This document shows positions 7,132 to 17,324 of a stretch of DNA of 50,334 nt, one piece after another. The position numbers were made by a program, and so were the translations under genes. Position 1 is the first letter of the stretch. The number at the start of each line of letters is the position of its first letter. The stretch covers positions 1-50,334 of the forward strand of contig MELA01000120.1 of NCBI GenBank assembly GCA_001767495.1. The letters are read 5' to 3'. Origin of the DNA: Acidobacteria bacterium RIFCSPLOWO2_12_FULL_65_11 (GTDB lineage Bacteria; Acidobacteriota; Vicinamibacteria; Vicinamibacterales; CAVVIG01). Below the pieces are notes generated by a model. It was not told where the DNA came from, did not search any database, and worked only from the letters and a program-made list of their open reading frames with translations.

Positions 7132-10100
7132 ATGAGAAGACACCTGTTCCGTCTCGGCGTCGCCCTGCTCGCAGGGGCGGCCGGGCTGGCCGTCAACCTT
7201 CTGCCCTTTGACGGGCTCGCCCGGCTGTGGCCGGGACGCATCCTCACGCTTCCGATTGCGGCGCTCTTCGGCACGTGGTACGGCGTACTGTCGGCCGCTC
7301 TTGGCGCGGCGGCGTTCGCTCCTCAGACTCCGGTGTGGCTCGCCATCTTCGGCTTCGAAGGCCTGCTCCTCGGAGCCCTCGCACGCCGGGGCACGTCGCT
7401 GCTTCTGACCGGCGTCGTGATGTCTGTCTCCTACGGACTGACGTTCGCGCTCGTTCCGGGCGCGTCCGGCATCCCGGGGCAATCACTTGTCGGGGCGCTC
7501 GCGTTGCAGCAGGTGCTCAACGCGATGGTCGCGCTCGTCGTCTCGGATTTCATCGCCCTCATCATTTCGGCCCGCCGGCTGTTCCGCGAGGGAGCGCCCG
7601 GCAGCCAACAGCACCTTCGCGCGTATGCGTTTCATGCGTTCGTGCTCGCCGCCGTTCTCCCGGTCCTGCTGCTCAGCACGGCTGCCGGGCAGACGTTCGC
7701 GGCGAAGCAAGAGGCCGAGGGAGGCGCGCGCCTGCACGATGTGGCCACTGCGCTGCGCGATCACATCGACGACTACCTGAAGACCCACCTCCAGGCCACC
7801 GAAGCTCTGGCCTTGACGATCGGCCAGACCGGAGGCGATCCAGCCCGACGCGTGGGGTTGCTGGCGCACTACGCCCGGATCTACGACGGGTTCACGGCGC
7901 TCCGGATTGTGGATCCGTCAGGAAGGGTGCACGAGTCAGTGCCGCCGATCGAGAACGACGCCACACCGTTCTACGTGGGCGACCGCCAGTTTTTCATCGA
8001 TGCCGTGCGAACCCGCCAGTCGATCGTCTCCCCAGTGCTCACCGGGCGAATGTCACGGGTGCCGCTGGTGGTTATCGCTGTCCCGTTCTACGCCGAGGAC
8101 GCCAGCATCACCGGCGTGCTGCACACGGTCCTCAACCTGTCGAGCTTCGAAGGCGTCGTCGAGGCCTACCAGACTGTGCCCGAGGCGAGCGCAGTCATCC
8201 TCGATCAACAGTACAGCGTCATTTACGCCAGCCCCGGCTCAGGCTACTCGGTTCAGCAGGATCTGGCGGCAGACGCCATGGTCCGTGCAAGCGGTCAAAC
8301 GCTGGACGGGATTTTCCAGTACTCGCCGGACGTCTCCGACAGGCCCGGCAGCAGGCAACTCGCGGCTTGGACTCCCGCCGGCGTCGCCGGCTGGCAGGTA
8401 TTCGTCAGGCAGCCGCTCGTCAGCCTGCAGCTGCAGACACCCGAGTATTACGCATTGACGCTTGGACTCATTCTGCTGGCGCTCGGCACCGCGATTCTTG
8501 GCGCTCACACGTTCGCCGAGAGGGTCACACGGCCGCTCGAGGAACTGGTGGCGATTGTGCGCAACGTCTCGGCCCACGAGACCTCGCAGCCGGCCGCGAT
8601 CGCCTCCAATCCCCCAGCGGAGATCGCGACGCTCCTCGAACACGTCAACGGCATGCAAGCGCGCCTGGCCGAGTCGTACGGCCAGCTCAAGGCGTTTTCA
8701 CACGAGTTGGATCAGAAGGTCCGCGAGCGAACGGCCGAGCTGGCGGAAGCCAAGCGCGTGGCCGAGGACGCGAGTCAGGCCAAGGGCGAATTCCTCGCCA
8801 ACATGAGCCACGAGATCCGGACGCCGATGAACGGCATCATCGGCATGACCGAGCTCGCGCTCGACACCGATCCGACGCCGGAGCAGCGCGAGTACCTGTC
8901 GATGGTCAAGAGCTCGGCCGACTCGCTGCTCACCATCCTGAACGACGTCCTCGACTTCTCAAAGATCGAGAGCCGGCAGCTCGAGCTCGAAGCCATTCCA
9001 TTCTCGCTTCGCGATCACCTGGCGGAGACTCTGAAGCCGCTCGCCCTGCGCGCCGAGCAGAAGCGCCTCGACCTGATCTGCCACGTGGCGCCGGACGTGC
9101 CGCGCGTGGTGCTCGGCGATCCGGGACGCCTGCGCCAGGTGCTGTTGAATCTGCTCGGCAATGCCATCAAGTTCACCGCGCGTGGTCAGATTCTGGTGCA
9201 GGTCGAGCGCGCCGCGCCGCCGGCCGGTCCTGCCGATCCTCACTCCGCTCAGGGCCACGTCGAATTACATTTTTCCGTGAGCGACAGCGGGATCGGGATC
9301 CCTCGCGACAAACAGCGGGAGATCTTCCAGCCGTTTCGGCAGGCAGACGGATCGACCACGCGACGCTTCGGCGGCACGGGACTTGGGCTGGCGATCTCGT
9401 CGACCTTGGTCGGGCTGATGGGCGGGCGAATCTGGGTCGAGAGCACCTCTCAGGAAGGCAGTACCTTCCATTTCACGGCGCGTCTGGGGTTCACCAACGC
9501 CCGCCCCGCCGTCGATGGCACGCTGGCGCGCGGTCCCTTCACACGTCCTGCCTTACCCAAGGCCATGCTGCCAACCGACCCGCCGGCGCGGCGGTTGGAG
9601 ATCCTGCTGGCTGAAGACAACGCGGTCAATCAGCGGCTGGCTGTTGGTGTCCTGCAACGCCGAGGGCACCGCGTCACCACTGTCGGGAACGGCCGCCAGG
9701 CCGTTGCCGCCGTCGAGCGTCGCGTCTTCGATGTCGTCCTGATGGACGTGCAAATGCCGGAGATGAGCGGGCTTGAAGCCACCTCAGCCATCCGCGAGCG
9801 AGAGCGCCGGACGTCGGGGCATCTGCCAATCGTGGCGATGACGGCGCACGCACTCAAAGGCGATCGCGAGCGGTGCCTTCAGGCGGGAATGGACGACTAC
9901 CTGACCAAACCGCTCGACCCCAGGCGGCTCTGCGCCACGGTAGAACGCGTGAGCGAGGGCTCCTCGGCTGCCTCAACGACCACCGACGCGGCGCCGCCGG
10001 CTCACCTCGATGCCGCCGTCCTGGCACGCCTCGGTGACGATGCGCAGCTGGTGGCGGACATCAGCCGGCTGTTCATCGAAGACGCGCCCGCGCATCTGCG

Positions 10101-10347
10101 ACAGATTCGGGCCGCGCTCGACCTGCGCGATGGCGAAAAGCTGACACGTGCCGCACATGCGTTCAAAGGCGCCATCGCCAACTTCGGTGCCCGCGCCGCG
10201 GTCGAGGCGGCACGGACGCTGGAGGACATCGGCCGGCGCGGTGAGTTTGTCGATCACGAAGAGGTCTGGAGCACGCTGACGGCCGAGACCGAACGCCTCA
10301 CGCACACGCTTCACAGCTACGCTGAAGCAGTGCCGCAAGCTTCTTAG
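7132..10347 (+). CDS. Membrane hybrid histidine kinase (sensor, HisKA, HATPase, REC, HPt)
   Basis: A 1071-residue hybrid sensor kinase. The ATG at 7132 is chosen because it begins directly with hydrophobic segments ([19 protein letters not shown]). About five membrane helices (residues 1-165) are followed by a further helix, a periplasmic Cache-like sensor region (about 200-440), a helix, a HAMP-like linker and coiled coil. The H-box is [15 protein letters not shown] with H560; the N-box NLLGNAIKF and G-boxes SDSGIGIP and GGTGLGLAI show an active ATPase domain. A receiver follows (LAEDNAVNQ, phosphoacceptor D872 in [10 protein letters not shown]), then an HPt domain with H1009 in AHAFKGAI. 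The phosphate can thus pass His-Asp-His to a separate regulator; no such regulator is adjacent. Confidence 0.94.
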   Translation: MRRHLFRLGVALLAGAAGLAVNLLPFDGLARLWPGRILTLPIAALFGTWYGVLSAALGAAAFAPQTPVWLAIFGFEGLLLGALARRGTSLLLTGVVMSVSYGLTFALVPGASGIPGQSLVGALALQQVLNAMVALVVSDFIALIISARRLFREGAPGSQQHLRAYAFHAFVLAAVLPVLLLSTAAGQTFAAKQEAEGGARLHDVATALRDHIDDYLKTHLQATEALALTIGQTGGDPARRVGLLAHYARIYDGFTALRIVDPSGRVHESVPPIENDATPFYVGDRQFFIDAVRTRQSIVSPVLTGRMSRVPLVVIAVPFYAEDASITGVLHTVLNLSSFEGVVEAYQTVPEASAVILDQQYSVIYASPGSGYSVQQDLAADAMVRASGQTLDGIFQYSPDVSDRPGSRQLAAWTPAGVAGWQVFVRQPLVSLQLQTPEYYALTLGLILLALGTAILGAHTFAERVTRPLEELVAIVRNVSAHETSQPAAIASNPPAEIATLLEHVNGMQARLAESYGQLKAFSHELDQKVRERTAELAEAKRVAEDASQAKGEFLANMSHEIRTPMNGIIGMTELALDTDPTPEQREYLSMVKSSADSLLTILNDVLDFSKIESRQLELEAIPFSLRDHLAETLKPLALRAEQKRLDLICHVAPDVPRVVLGDPGRLRQVLLNLLGNAIKFTARGQILVQVERAAPPAGPADPHSAQGHVELHFSVSDSGIGIPRDKQREIFQPFRQADGSTTRRFGGTGLGLAISSTLVGLMGGRIWVESTSQEGSTFHFTARLGFTNARPAVDGTLARGPFTRPALPKAMLPTDPPARRLEILLAEDNAVNQRLAVGVLQRRGHRVTTVGNGRQAVAAVERRVFDVVLMDVQMPEMSGLEATSAIRERERRTSGHLPIVAMTAHALKGDRERCLQAGMDDYLTKPLDPRRLCATVERVSEGSSAASTTTDAAPPAHLDAAVLARLGDDAQLVADISRLFIEDAPAHLRQIRAALDLRDGEKLTRAAHAFKGAIANFGARAAVEAARTLEDIGRRGEFVDHEEVWSTLTAETERLTHTLHSYAEAVPQAS

Positions 10348-10349
10348 AG

Positions 10350-11618
10350 CTATCGCGGGCCTGGTGGGGCCGCCGGCTGCGCCTCCCATTCGATGAGCGC
10401 CCGCTCGATGTCGTCGCGGAAGACCCACACGGCCGCGGCCGCCCCGACAAGCAAGAACACCACGAGCGCGAGCAGCATCGACACCGCCCGAACCGCCGAT
10501 CGGACGCCAGATCGGGGCATGGGCAGACCCAGATGGTCGGCGGCCGTCTCGACAAGTGTCTTGTCGATCCGGCCGACCGGGATCTGGTGGCCCTCCGCCA
10601 GCGCTCTGTCGGCCACCAGATTGATGACTCGCGGAATGCCCCGGGAACACGCGTACATCGCAGTGGCGGCGCCCTGGTCGAACGCGATCCGGGCGTTGGG
10701 CCCGGCGACCGCAATGCGATGCGCCAGGTAGTCGGCCACTTCATCTGCCATGAGCGCATCAAGCCGGCAGCGAGTCCTCACGCGCCGATTCAGCCCTCGA
10801 AGCCCACGGTGCCGGAGCAGCCTGAGGAGCTCCGGCTCCCCCGCCAACACGATCTGCAGCCGTTCTCCTCCGCGGCCGCCCTCCGACAAGCGATACAGCT
10901 GCTCAAGCACTTCGATCGACAGTCGCTGCGCCTCGTCGATAACGACCACGGCCGATCCCTGAACCGCCTCGAACAATTCCCGCACCGACGCCGGTGGATC
11001 GGTCAGCAAGGATGGTCGCGTCGCGCCGCCGATCTGGCCGACGAGAGAGAGGCAGAGCGTGGTCTTGCCCGTCCCGTTCTCGCCGGTCACCACCATGACG
11101 CCTTCGCGACGGTCGATCGCGTCCATGAGATCCTGCGTGGCGCGGTCGAACGAGACGCTACGGTAGATGAACTTCAGGTCCGATGAAGGGCCGAACGGTT
11201 GCTCCTCAAAGCCGTAGAACAGATCGTAGGTCAGGCTCGCGTCGGCGAGAGATCGCTTCTGGCGGCTCGGTGCAAGCGAGGGAGCGGGCGCATCGCCAAT
11301 CGAGGGCCCTCGCGCGCGTTCGCCCACCTCCGGTGCCTGGGGCACGAGATCGCGCGCCAGCGAACCGGCGGCAATCGGTGTGCGCCACGGCCGGCGCCTT
11401 GGTGCCAGCGAGCCGAAGGACGCGATCGGCAGCTCGGAGGGACTGGGTGCTTCCGCAGGTTCGGGCCGCGCCGGCGCCTTGGCGAGAGGACGCGTCGGAT
11501 GCTCGTCGGCTGGATCCCGAACGCCCAACCCCCGATCGAGTTCCAGCAAACGATCGCGGAACTTCTCGTCGTCGGCGAGCGACGGCTTCTGCTGGTCGCT
11601 GTCCACTTTCAGGCCCAT
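10350..11618 (-). CDS. ExeA/GspA-like AAA ATPase with C-terminal membrane helix
   Basis: A 422-residue ATPase of the type linked to type II secretion, type IV pili or exopolysaccharide export. Residues 1-125 are a Pro/Ala-rich disordered region. The core starts with YDLFYGFEEQPFGPSSDLKF, the usual ExeA opening (Y..ff.f...PF....d..f). Walker A is GENGTGKTT at 179-187, Walker B VVVIDEA at 224-230, and RGIPRVINLVADRAL is the sensor-2 region. A single membrane helix spans about 379-400, leaving a short C-terminal tail. The N-terminal extension is unusual for the family. It is convergent with the hybrid kinase, with 2 bp between the stops. Which envelope system it serves cannot be told here. Confidence 0.88.
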   Translation of the reverse strand: MGLKVDSDQQKPSLADDEKFRDRLLELDRGLGVRDPADEHPTRPLAKAPARPEPAEAPSPSELPIASFGSLAPRRRPWRTPIAAGSLARDLVPQAPEVGERARGPSIGDAPAPSLAPSRQKRSLADASLTYDLFYGFEEQPFGPSSDLKFIYRSVSFDRATQDLMDAIDRREGVMVVTGENGTGKTTLCLSLVGQIGGATRPSLLTDPPASVRELFEAVQGSAVVVIDEAQRLSIEVLEQLYRLSEGGRGGERLQIVLAGEPELLRLLRHRGLRGLNRRVRTRCRLDALMADEVADYLAHRIAVAGPNARIAFDQGAATAMYACSRGIPRVINLVADRALAEGHQIPVGRIDKTLVETAADHLGLPMPRSGVRSAVRAVSMLLALVVFLLVGAAAAVWVFRDDIERALIEWEAQPAAPPGPR

Positions 11619-11934
11619 TTATACTCGCAATCGCAACGAAGTACAACCCGATCTGCGTTGCAATTGCCCCGAAGCAGCACATGTGTTCCAAATAGCGTCA
11701 CGATTTCTGTAACTACCGATAATCAAAGCAGTCCTGAGGAGATAAATAGTCTCTTATTGACTGTATTGTCATGTATACGAACATATATTAGGCTTCTCAA
11801 TTGGTTTCATGTATATCAAATAGACTCTTTATTATCAGTATCTTACGCTGATTAAGCAGAGGTTGGCGACAGTGTTGCTGTACCGCAGCGGAACAGCTGC
11901 CCTGTAACTGCGTGGTGGCCCAAAATGAATCTCT
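11619..11934. other. AT-rich intergenic region between divergent genes
   Basis: No gene is visible. Bases 11690-11850 are strikingly AT-rich in an otherwise very GC-rich window and contain many TATA-like strings. It lies between the divergent ATPase and acetyltransferase genes, so it probably holds their promoters, and might bind nucleoid proteins. I cannot assign a defined promoter. Confidence 0.45.
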
Positions 11935-12546
11935 ATGGCACTTGACCCCTCTATCACCGGCTCGTCTGATTGGCGAACGGAACTGCCCACGTTGACCGCG
12001 CGCACGGTCACGCTTCGCGAGCCGATGGCGCAGGATCTCGGCTCGCTTGTCGATTTGCTGTCGATTGGCGACGCGGCCCGCTTCGGGCTCGACGAGCCGG
12101 TCACCGACGTGGCCGTGCAGCAGTTCATCGAGCGCGCGGCGCACGAGCGCGCGGCCGGGCTGGCGTTCACCTACGCGGTGACGAGCGGGGCGGCTCGGAC
12201 CGTTGTCGGCCTCCTTCAAGTGCGTCAACTCGATCCCGGCTTCGAAGTGGCCGAGTGGGAATGCACGCTCGTGCCGTCGGTGCGCGGCAGCGGCATCTTC
12301 ATCGAAGCGGCGCGGCTCGTCGGATCGTTCACGTTCAGCACGGTCGGCGCCAGACGACTCGAAGCGCGCGTGCTCCTGCAGAACGGCCGCGGTAACGGAG
12401 CGCTCAAGAAACTAGGGGCGGTCCAGGAAGGCATCCTGCGGCGGTCGGTACGCCGCAGCGGAGCGTATCTCGATCAGGTGCTCTGGTCGATCCTCAAGGA
12501 AGACTGGGGCGACCACTGGATGTCGACCGCTCCCCGCGTCCACTGA
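11935..12546 (+). CDS. GNAT family N-acetyltransferase (RimJ/RimL-like)
   Basis: A 203-residue acetyl-CoA-dependent acyltransferase. It begins with the SSDWRTELPTLTARTVTLREP entry strand of RimJ/RimL-type GNATs and has WECTLVPSVRGSGIFIEAARLV, the acetyl-CoA pyrophosphate-binding region (V.G.G.), and the closing segment NGRGNGALKKLGAVQEGILR. The substrate is unknown; this class often modifies protein N-termini or amino acids. The gene ends 6 bp before the HD-GYP gene, suggesting an operon. It is a paralogue of the GNAT at 43517-44104, which shares DWRT.LP at the start and the same N..GN.AL.KLGA closing motif. Confidence 0.88.
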   Translation: MALDPSITGSSDWRTELPTLTARTVTLREPMAQDLGSLVDLLSIGDAARFGLDEPVTDVAVQQFIERAAHERAAGLAFTYAVTSGAARTVVGLLQVRQLDPGFEVAEWECTLVPSVRGSGIFIEAARLVGSFTFSTVGARRLEARVLLQNGRGNGALKKLGAVQEGILRRSVRRSGAYLDQVLWSILKEDWGDHWMSTAPRVH

Positions 12547-12552
12547 GGTCTG

Positions 12553-15036
12553 ATGAGCCAGCTTCCCCTTCACGCTCGTCTCTACGTCGGCGCGGTCATC
12601 CTCGCGGGCGCGGGCCTCTTCGCCGGATACCTGTCGCATTTCCGCTTCGAGCAACCGGTGCTCTTCGCGGCGCTACTGGTGCTCTCGTCGGTCAGCGCTG
12701 CGCTCAAAGTGACCTTGCCGCTGACAAAGAGCGGCTCGACCATGTCGGTCTCGTATGCGGGGGATTTCGCGTCCCTGCTGCTGCTCGGTCCCAATGAGAC
12801 GATGCTGGTGGCCGCCGGAAGCGCGCTCAGCCAGTGCCACGTGAACAGCAAGGATCGCAATCCCCTCTATCGGACGCTGTTCAGCATGGCCTCGCTGATG
12901 ATTACGGTGCAGGGCGCCGGCCTGGCCTTTCACGCGCTCGGAGGCGGATCGCCTGCGATGGGACTTGTGGCGCTGGCACGTCCGCTCGTGGGCGCCGCGA
13001 CGGTGTACTTTCTGCTCAACACGGGCCTGGTGGCGACGGCCATCGCGTTGTCCACCGGGGATCGCGTCTCCACCACGTGGCACATGAATTTTCTCTGGAG
13101 TGCCCCGAGCTATTTCGTCGGCGCCGGAGCGGCGGCGGCCGGCGCGGCGCTCGTCACGAGCGCCGGCTATTGGATCGCTCCGCTCACCTTTGCGCCCCTG
13201 TATCTGACGTACCGCACCTATAAGGTGTACATGGGCCGCATCGAGGACGAACAGCGCCATGTGCGGCAGACCTCCGATCTGCACCTCGCCACGATTGAAG
13301 CGCTGGCGCGCGCGATCGATGCCAAGGATCAGTCGACGCACACGCACATCCGGCGCGTGCAGATGTACGCGGCCGGTCTGGCCAAGGCGGCGGGACTGCC
13401 GGCGGGAGACATTCAAGGCGTGAAGACCGCCGCGCTGCTGCACGATATCGGCAAGCTGGCGGTCCCCGAGCACATCCTCTCGAAGCCAGGGCCGCTCACG
13501 CAGGAGGAATTTCAGAAGATTCGCATCCATCCTGAGGTCGGTGCCGAGATTATCGCCGCGGTGCCGTTTCCTTATCCGGTCGCGCCGATCATCTTGAGCC
13601 ATCACGAGCGATGGGACGGCAAGGGATATCCGCACGGGCTGGCGGGCGACCACATTCCGATTGGCGCGCGCATCTTGACCGTCGTCGACTATTACGATGC
13701 GGTGACCGCCGAACGGCCGTACCACGAGGCGCTCAGCCAGGAGAGCGCGGCCGCGATGCTGAAGCACGAGGCCGGCCGCGCGCTCGATCCGCGGCTGGTC
13801 ACGGCGTTTCTCGGCATCCTGCCGTCCCTCATCGCAGCCTCCAACCTCGAGGAGCGTCGCACCGAAGAAGCGCCGGCCAAACCCGCGCCGATCTCTGCCG
13901 GCACAACGGCGGTCGGGCTGGTGCCGAAGAGCGGCGGCAACGCCTTCGAGAACATCGCACTCGCCCATCGCGAGATCTACGCGTTGTACGAGGTCGCCCA
14001 GGCAATGGGCACGAGCCTCGCGGTCGCGGACACCATGGCACTCATCTCGTCGAAGCTGACGAAGATCGTGCCCTGGTCGGGCTGCGCGCTGTTCCTGTAT
14101 CAACCGGAATCCGAATCGCTCAAGTGCAACTTTGCCGCGGGCGTGGACGCGCCGGCGCTTCTCCACACGACGCTCAACGTCGGTGAAGGGCTCTCGGGTT
14201 GGGTGGCGCGCACTCGGCGGACGATCGTCAACGCGAACCCGCGGGTCACCTTCGAGGCGGCGGGACTGAACGATCCGATTTCCGTTGCGTCGGCGCTCGT
14301 CTGCCCGCTGTACTTCAACGACGCGCTCATCGGCTGCCTCGGCCTGTACCACACGGAGCCAAACTACTACACCGAAGATCACGTCCGACTCCTCGAGCGT
14401 GTTGCCGAGCAGGCGGGCGCTGTGGTCCACAACGCCATCGTCTTCGAACAGACGCAGGAAGATTCGCTGACCGACCCGCTGACGGGCCTGCCCAACCGCC
14501 GGTCGCTGTTCGTCCATCTCTCGCGCGAGCTGGCCCGCGCCGAGCGCCTCAAGAGCGAGATCGCCCTCATCGTTATGGACGTAGACGGCTTCAAGGCGAT
14601 CAACGACGCCTACGGGCATCAGGTTGGCGACCACGCGCTCCGCGAAGTCGCCGCCGCGCTTCAGGGCGGGCTGCGGTCCTACGATCTCTGCGTGCGGTAT
14701 GCGGGTGATGAATTCATCATCGTGATTACCGATTGCTCCCGCGAGGCCGCCGATGCCAAGCGACGCGAGCTACAGGACCGCGTCGGGGAGATCGAGATCG
14801 AAGTGCGGCCGGGCCGGCTGATCCGGCTGGCCGTCAGCGCCGGTGCGGCGGTGTTCCCCGAGGACGGCACCACCTACGAGGCGCTGCTCGCCGACGCCGA
14901 CCATCAGATGTATCGCGACAAGGCCGCGCGCCGCGGCCAGCGCACCGCCCCGCAGGCGGCCCATCCCGACGATTTCCTCGCGCCCGCGCTCCTCGAGTCG
15001 ATTCCTGCCGGCCGTCCGACCGCGCGCGTCTCCTAA
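12553..15036 (+). CDS. Membrane HD-GYP / GAF / GGDEF cyclic-di-GMP enzyme
   Basis: An 827-residue protein that could both make and break cyclic di-GMP. An N-terminal block of about eight membrane helices (1-220) resembles MASE-type sensors. The HD-GYP phosphodiesterase domain has H297-D298 (LLHDIGKLAVPEHIL), H350-H351-E (HHERWDGKGYP) and GYP at 358-360. A GAF domain follows (about 470-630), then a GGDEF domain with AGDEF at 717-721, an accepted active variant, and an inhibitory-site RxxD (RSYD, 708-711) five residues upstream. Both catalytic sites look intact, so the net activity is probably set by the membrane or GAF signal. It is likely co-transcribed with the upstream GNAT. Confidence 0.93.
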   Translation: MSQLPLHARLYVGAVILAGAGLFAGYLSHFRFEQPVLFAALLVLSSVSAALKVTLPLTKSGSTMSVSYAGDFASLLLLGPNETMLVAAGSALSQCHVNSKDRNPLYRTLFSMASLMITVQGAGLAFHALGGGSPAMGLVALARPLVGAATVYFLLNTGLVATAIALSTGDRVSTTWHMNFLWSAPSYFVGAGAAAAGAALVTSAGYWIAPLTFAPLYLTYRTYKVYMGRIEDEQRHVRQTSDLHLATIEALARAIDAKDQSTHTHIRRVQMYAAGLAKAAGLPAGDIQGVKTAALLHDIGKLAVPEHILSKPGPLTQEEFQKIRIHPEVGAEIIAAVPFPYPVAPIILSHHERWDGKGYPHGLAGDHIPIGARILTVVDYYDAVTAERPYHEALSQESAAAMLKHEAGRALDPRLVTAFLGILPSLIAASNLEERRTEEAPAKPAPISAGTTAVGLVPKSGGNAFENIALAHREIYALYEVAQAMGTSLAVADTMALISSKLTKIVPWSGCALFLYQPESESLKCNFAAGVDAPALLHTTLNVGEGLSGWVARTRRTIVNANPRVTFEAAGLNDPISVASALVCPLYFNDALIGCLGLYHTEPNYYTEDHVRLLERVAEQAGAVVHNAIVFEQTQEDSLTDPLTGLPNRRSLFVHLSRELARAERLKSEIALIVMDVDGFKAINDAYGHQVGDHALREVAAALQGGLRSYDLCVRYAGDEFIIVITDCSREAADAKRRELQDRVGEIEIEVRPGRLIRLAVSAGAAVFPEDGTTYEALLADADHQMYRDKAARRGQRTAPQAAHPDDFLAPALLESIPAGRPTARVS

Positions 15037-15132
15037 CTCCATCGGTGACGTGCTGTTCTGGATACGCGCGAGCGCCACGGCGCGAGCGCGTCAGGCGCGG
15101 CGGTGGGGCCCCGCGCAAGATAAGATGATGCC

Positions 15133-16976
15133 GTGACCGAGAAGCGAGACTTGGTCCGGTGGCAGCCCATGCTCGCGTCGCTTTCCCCAGGGGCCGATGC
15201 CCCACTCGACGATCCGCAACTCCTGTACGAGCCGAAGTATGACGGTATCCGCGCCATCGCGGAGGTGACACCTCCCGCGGATCGGCCCGTGCGCCTGTGG
15301 TCGCGTCTCGGAAACGAGAAGACCCGTCAGTTCCCCGACGTCGCGGCGGCCCTCACAGACTGGTCGCGGCGTCTGAGGGCGCCGGTGGTGCTCGACGGCG
15401 AGATCGTCGCGCTCGAACGCATCTTCCCTCCGAGGACGCGGGATCGAGGCGCCGGGCCTCGGGTGCTTCGTCTCAGCGAGATCGCGCGCGCCGACGGACG
15501 CGCGCTCTACCAGCACGCACTGACGAGCGGATGGGAAGGGCTCGTCGCCAAGCGTGTCCAGTCGCGGTACGCGTCAGGCAGGCGCACGCCCGACTGGCGC
15601 AAGATCAAGATCGTTCACCAACAGAAATTCGTCGTCGGCGGGTGGACCAAACCGCAAGGCACCCGCTCGCACTTCGGCGCTCTGTTGTTGGGCGTCTATG
15701 CCGCCAGCCACCAGCCACTCGTCATGCCTTGCTGTATGCCGGTCATGTGGGCACGGGCTTCGACGCGCGCGAGCTCGCGCGCGTGATGAAGCGCCTCGAT
15801 CCGTTCGAAACAGACGTCTGCCCGTTCATGACGCGTCCTGCAACCAACGAACGGCCGCATTGGGTGCGGCCGACACTCGTCGCCGAGATCAAGTTCACGG
15901 AGTGGACGGCCGACGGCATGCTGCGGCATCCTGTTTATCTTGGCCTCCGCCACGACAAGAAGCCCCGCGACGTGGTGCGGGAGCCACAACGACATCTGCG
16001 CGCGACGACGGTCCGGCTGAAGCCGGACACTACGCCAAATCGGACGACGGTCCGGCTGAAGCGGGACGCCACGCCAGATCAGCAAACGCACGATGCAACC
16101 GACACCGACGGAGATAAGACCGACGGACAGTACGTGGTGTCCGGCTTCAGCCGGACCCTGATCGATCAACTCAACGCCATCGAAGAGTCCCGCCGCGACG
16201 GCGTTCTGCTGCTCCCCAACGCGGACCGTCCCCTCGTGATGAAGCGCTATCCGAACGGCATCGCCGGCCAGGCCTTCTACCAACACCAGGTGCGGCACGC
16301 GCCCGATGGGGTGCGAGTCGAAACCCCAAGGGTCGCCTCCGGTGTCCCCCAGTTTGTCGGCGGCACTCTGAAGACGCTGCTGCACATGACGCAGCTTGCC
16401 GCCATTTCGCAGGATCCGTGGTTCTCTCGCGTCCAGTCGATCGAAGACGCCGATCACGTGGCGCTCGACCTCGATCCGGCGCCGGGCGTGACATTCGACC
16501 GCGTGCTCGACGTCGCACGGTGGATTCGCGACGAGCTTGACGCGCGAGGCGCGATCGGGCTGCCCAAGACATCGGGCGCCGACGGCCTGCACATCTACGT
16601 CCCGCTGCCGCCCCGCATGCCGTACAAGGTGGGACTGCTGTTCTGTCAAATCATCGCCACCATCGTGACCCAGAAACATCCGAAGGTCGCGACGATCGAA
16701 CGGAGCGTGCAGGTGCGCGGAGCCCGTGTGTACATCGACTACCTGCAGAACATTCTTGGCAAGACGCTGGCGGCCGCGTACAGCGCACGTGCCAGCGACT
16801 ACGCGGGGGCCTCAGCGCCGCTCTCGTGGCGGGAAGTCGAGCGGGGGGTCAGGCGCGAAGACTTCACCATCCGGACGGTGCCGGCGCGGATCGAGAAGGT
16901 AGGCGATCTGTGGGCCGCGCTACGCACAGCCAAGGGCGTCGATTGGTCTCGCGTGACGGGTAAGAAGGCGCGCTAG
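15133..16976 (+). pseudogene. ligD: Decayed LigD (ATP-dependent DNA ligase plus polymerase domain)
   Basis: The first frame (15133-15786) encodes ligase motif I as EPKYDGIRA, LWSRLGNEKT and motif III LDGEIVAL, then jumps almost at once (about 15420-15465) to VLRLSEIAR, motif IV WEGLVAKR and motif V DWRKIKI; the roughly 80 residues with motif IIIa are missing. Around 15700-15735 the homology shifts frame: LLYAGHVGTGFDARELARVMKRL and the rest continue in the frame that ends at 16976. The linker is filled by dispersed repeats (16011-16157). The polymerase domain keeps its catalytic LDLDPAPG, SGADGLHIYVPL and YIDYLQN motifs but lacks about 35-40 residues normally found between GVLLLP and ADRPLVMKRYPNG. 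With two in-frame deletions and a frameshift it is most likely a pseudogene of an end-joining enzyme; a polymerase-only product from an internal start is possible. No Ku gene is nearby. Confidence 0.8.
16011..16157. repeat. Palindromic repeats inside the ligD linker
   Basis: Two head-to-tail units (GTCCGGCTGAAGCCGGAC near 16011 and a copy with one mismatch near 16047) and one inverted unit (GTGTCCGGCTTCAGCCGGAC near 16138) sit where the ligase-polymerase linker should be. The reading frame is kept, so they are read as [20 protein letters not shown] and VVSGFSRT. Confidence 0.8.
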
Positions 16977-17041
16977 ATTGCTCCTCCCGTTGTTGCGCCG
17001 CGCGACCACGACCAGCTACACTCAGGTTTCTTGTGCCGTGT

Positions 17042-17115
17042 GCGCCCGTAGCTCAGTTGGATAGAGCGACAGGCTTCGAACCTGTAGGCCGGGGGTTCGA
17101 TTCCCTCCGGGCGCA
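17042..17115 (+). tRNA. tRNA-Arg (anticodon TCG)
   Basis: Acceptor GCGCCCG/CGGGCGC, D-arm GCTC/GAGC, anticodon stem ACAGG/CCTGT with loop CTTCGAA giving TCG, T-arm GGGGG-TTCGATT-CCCTC, discriminator A. The CCA is not encoded. Confidence 0.95.
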
Positions 17116-17133
17116 ATTCACGATCGCCGTTTG

Positions 17134-17210
17134 GCGCCCGTAGCTCAGCTGGATAGAGCGACGGCCTCCGGAGCCGTAGGCCACAGGTTCGAATCCTGTC
17201 GGGCGCACCA
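17134..17210 (+). tRNA. tRNA-Arg (anticodon CCG)
   Basis: Acceptor GCGCCCG/CGGGCGC, anticodon stem ACGGC/GCCGT with loop CTCCGGA giving CCG, T-arm ACAGG-TTCGAAT-CCTGT, discriminator A and encoded CCA. The 5' half is nearly identical to the preceding tRNA-Arg, suggesting tandem duplication and divergence. Confidence 0.96.
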
Positions 17211-17248
17211 TTTCCGTTGCGAGACGCGCGGCACATGCGTCCACACGT

Positions 17249-17324
17249 GGGCCAGTAGCTCAATTGGTAGAGCAGCAGACTCTTAATCTGCGGGTTGACG
17301 GTTCGATTCCGTCCTGGCTCACCA
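17249..17324 (+). tRNA. tRNA-Lys (anticodon CTT)
   Basis: Acceptor GGGCCAG/CTGGCTC with one G-T pair, anticodon stem GCAGA/TCTGC with loop CTCTTAA giving CTT, T-arm GACGG-TTCGATT-CCGTC, discriminator A and encoded CCA. A phage-type integrase frame runs into it from the right on the other strand, so it is the likely integration target of the island at 17.3-21.9 kb. Confidence 0.96.

Noticed and set aside
12673-14634. 653-residue minus-strand frame
   Set aside because: Antisense of the HD-GYP/GGDEF gene with typical shadow composition.
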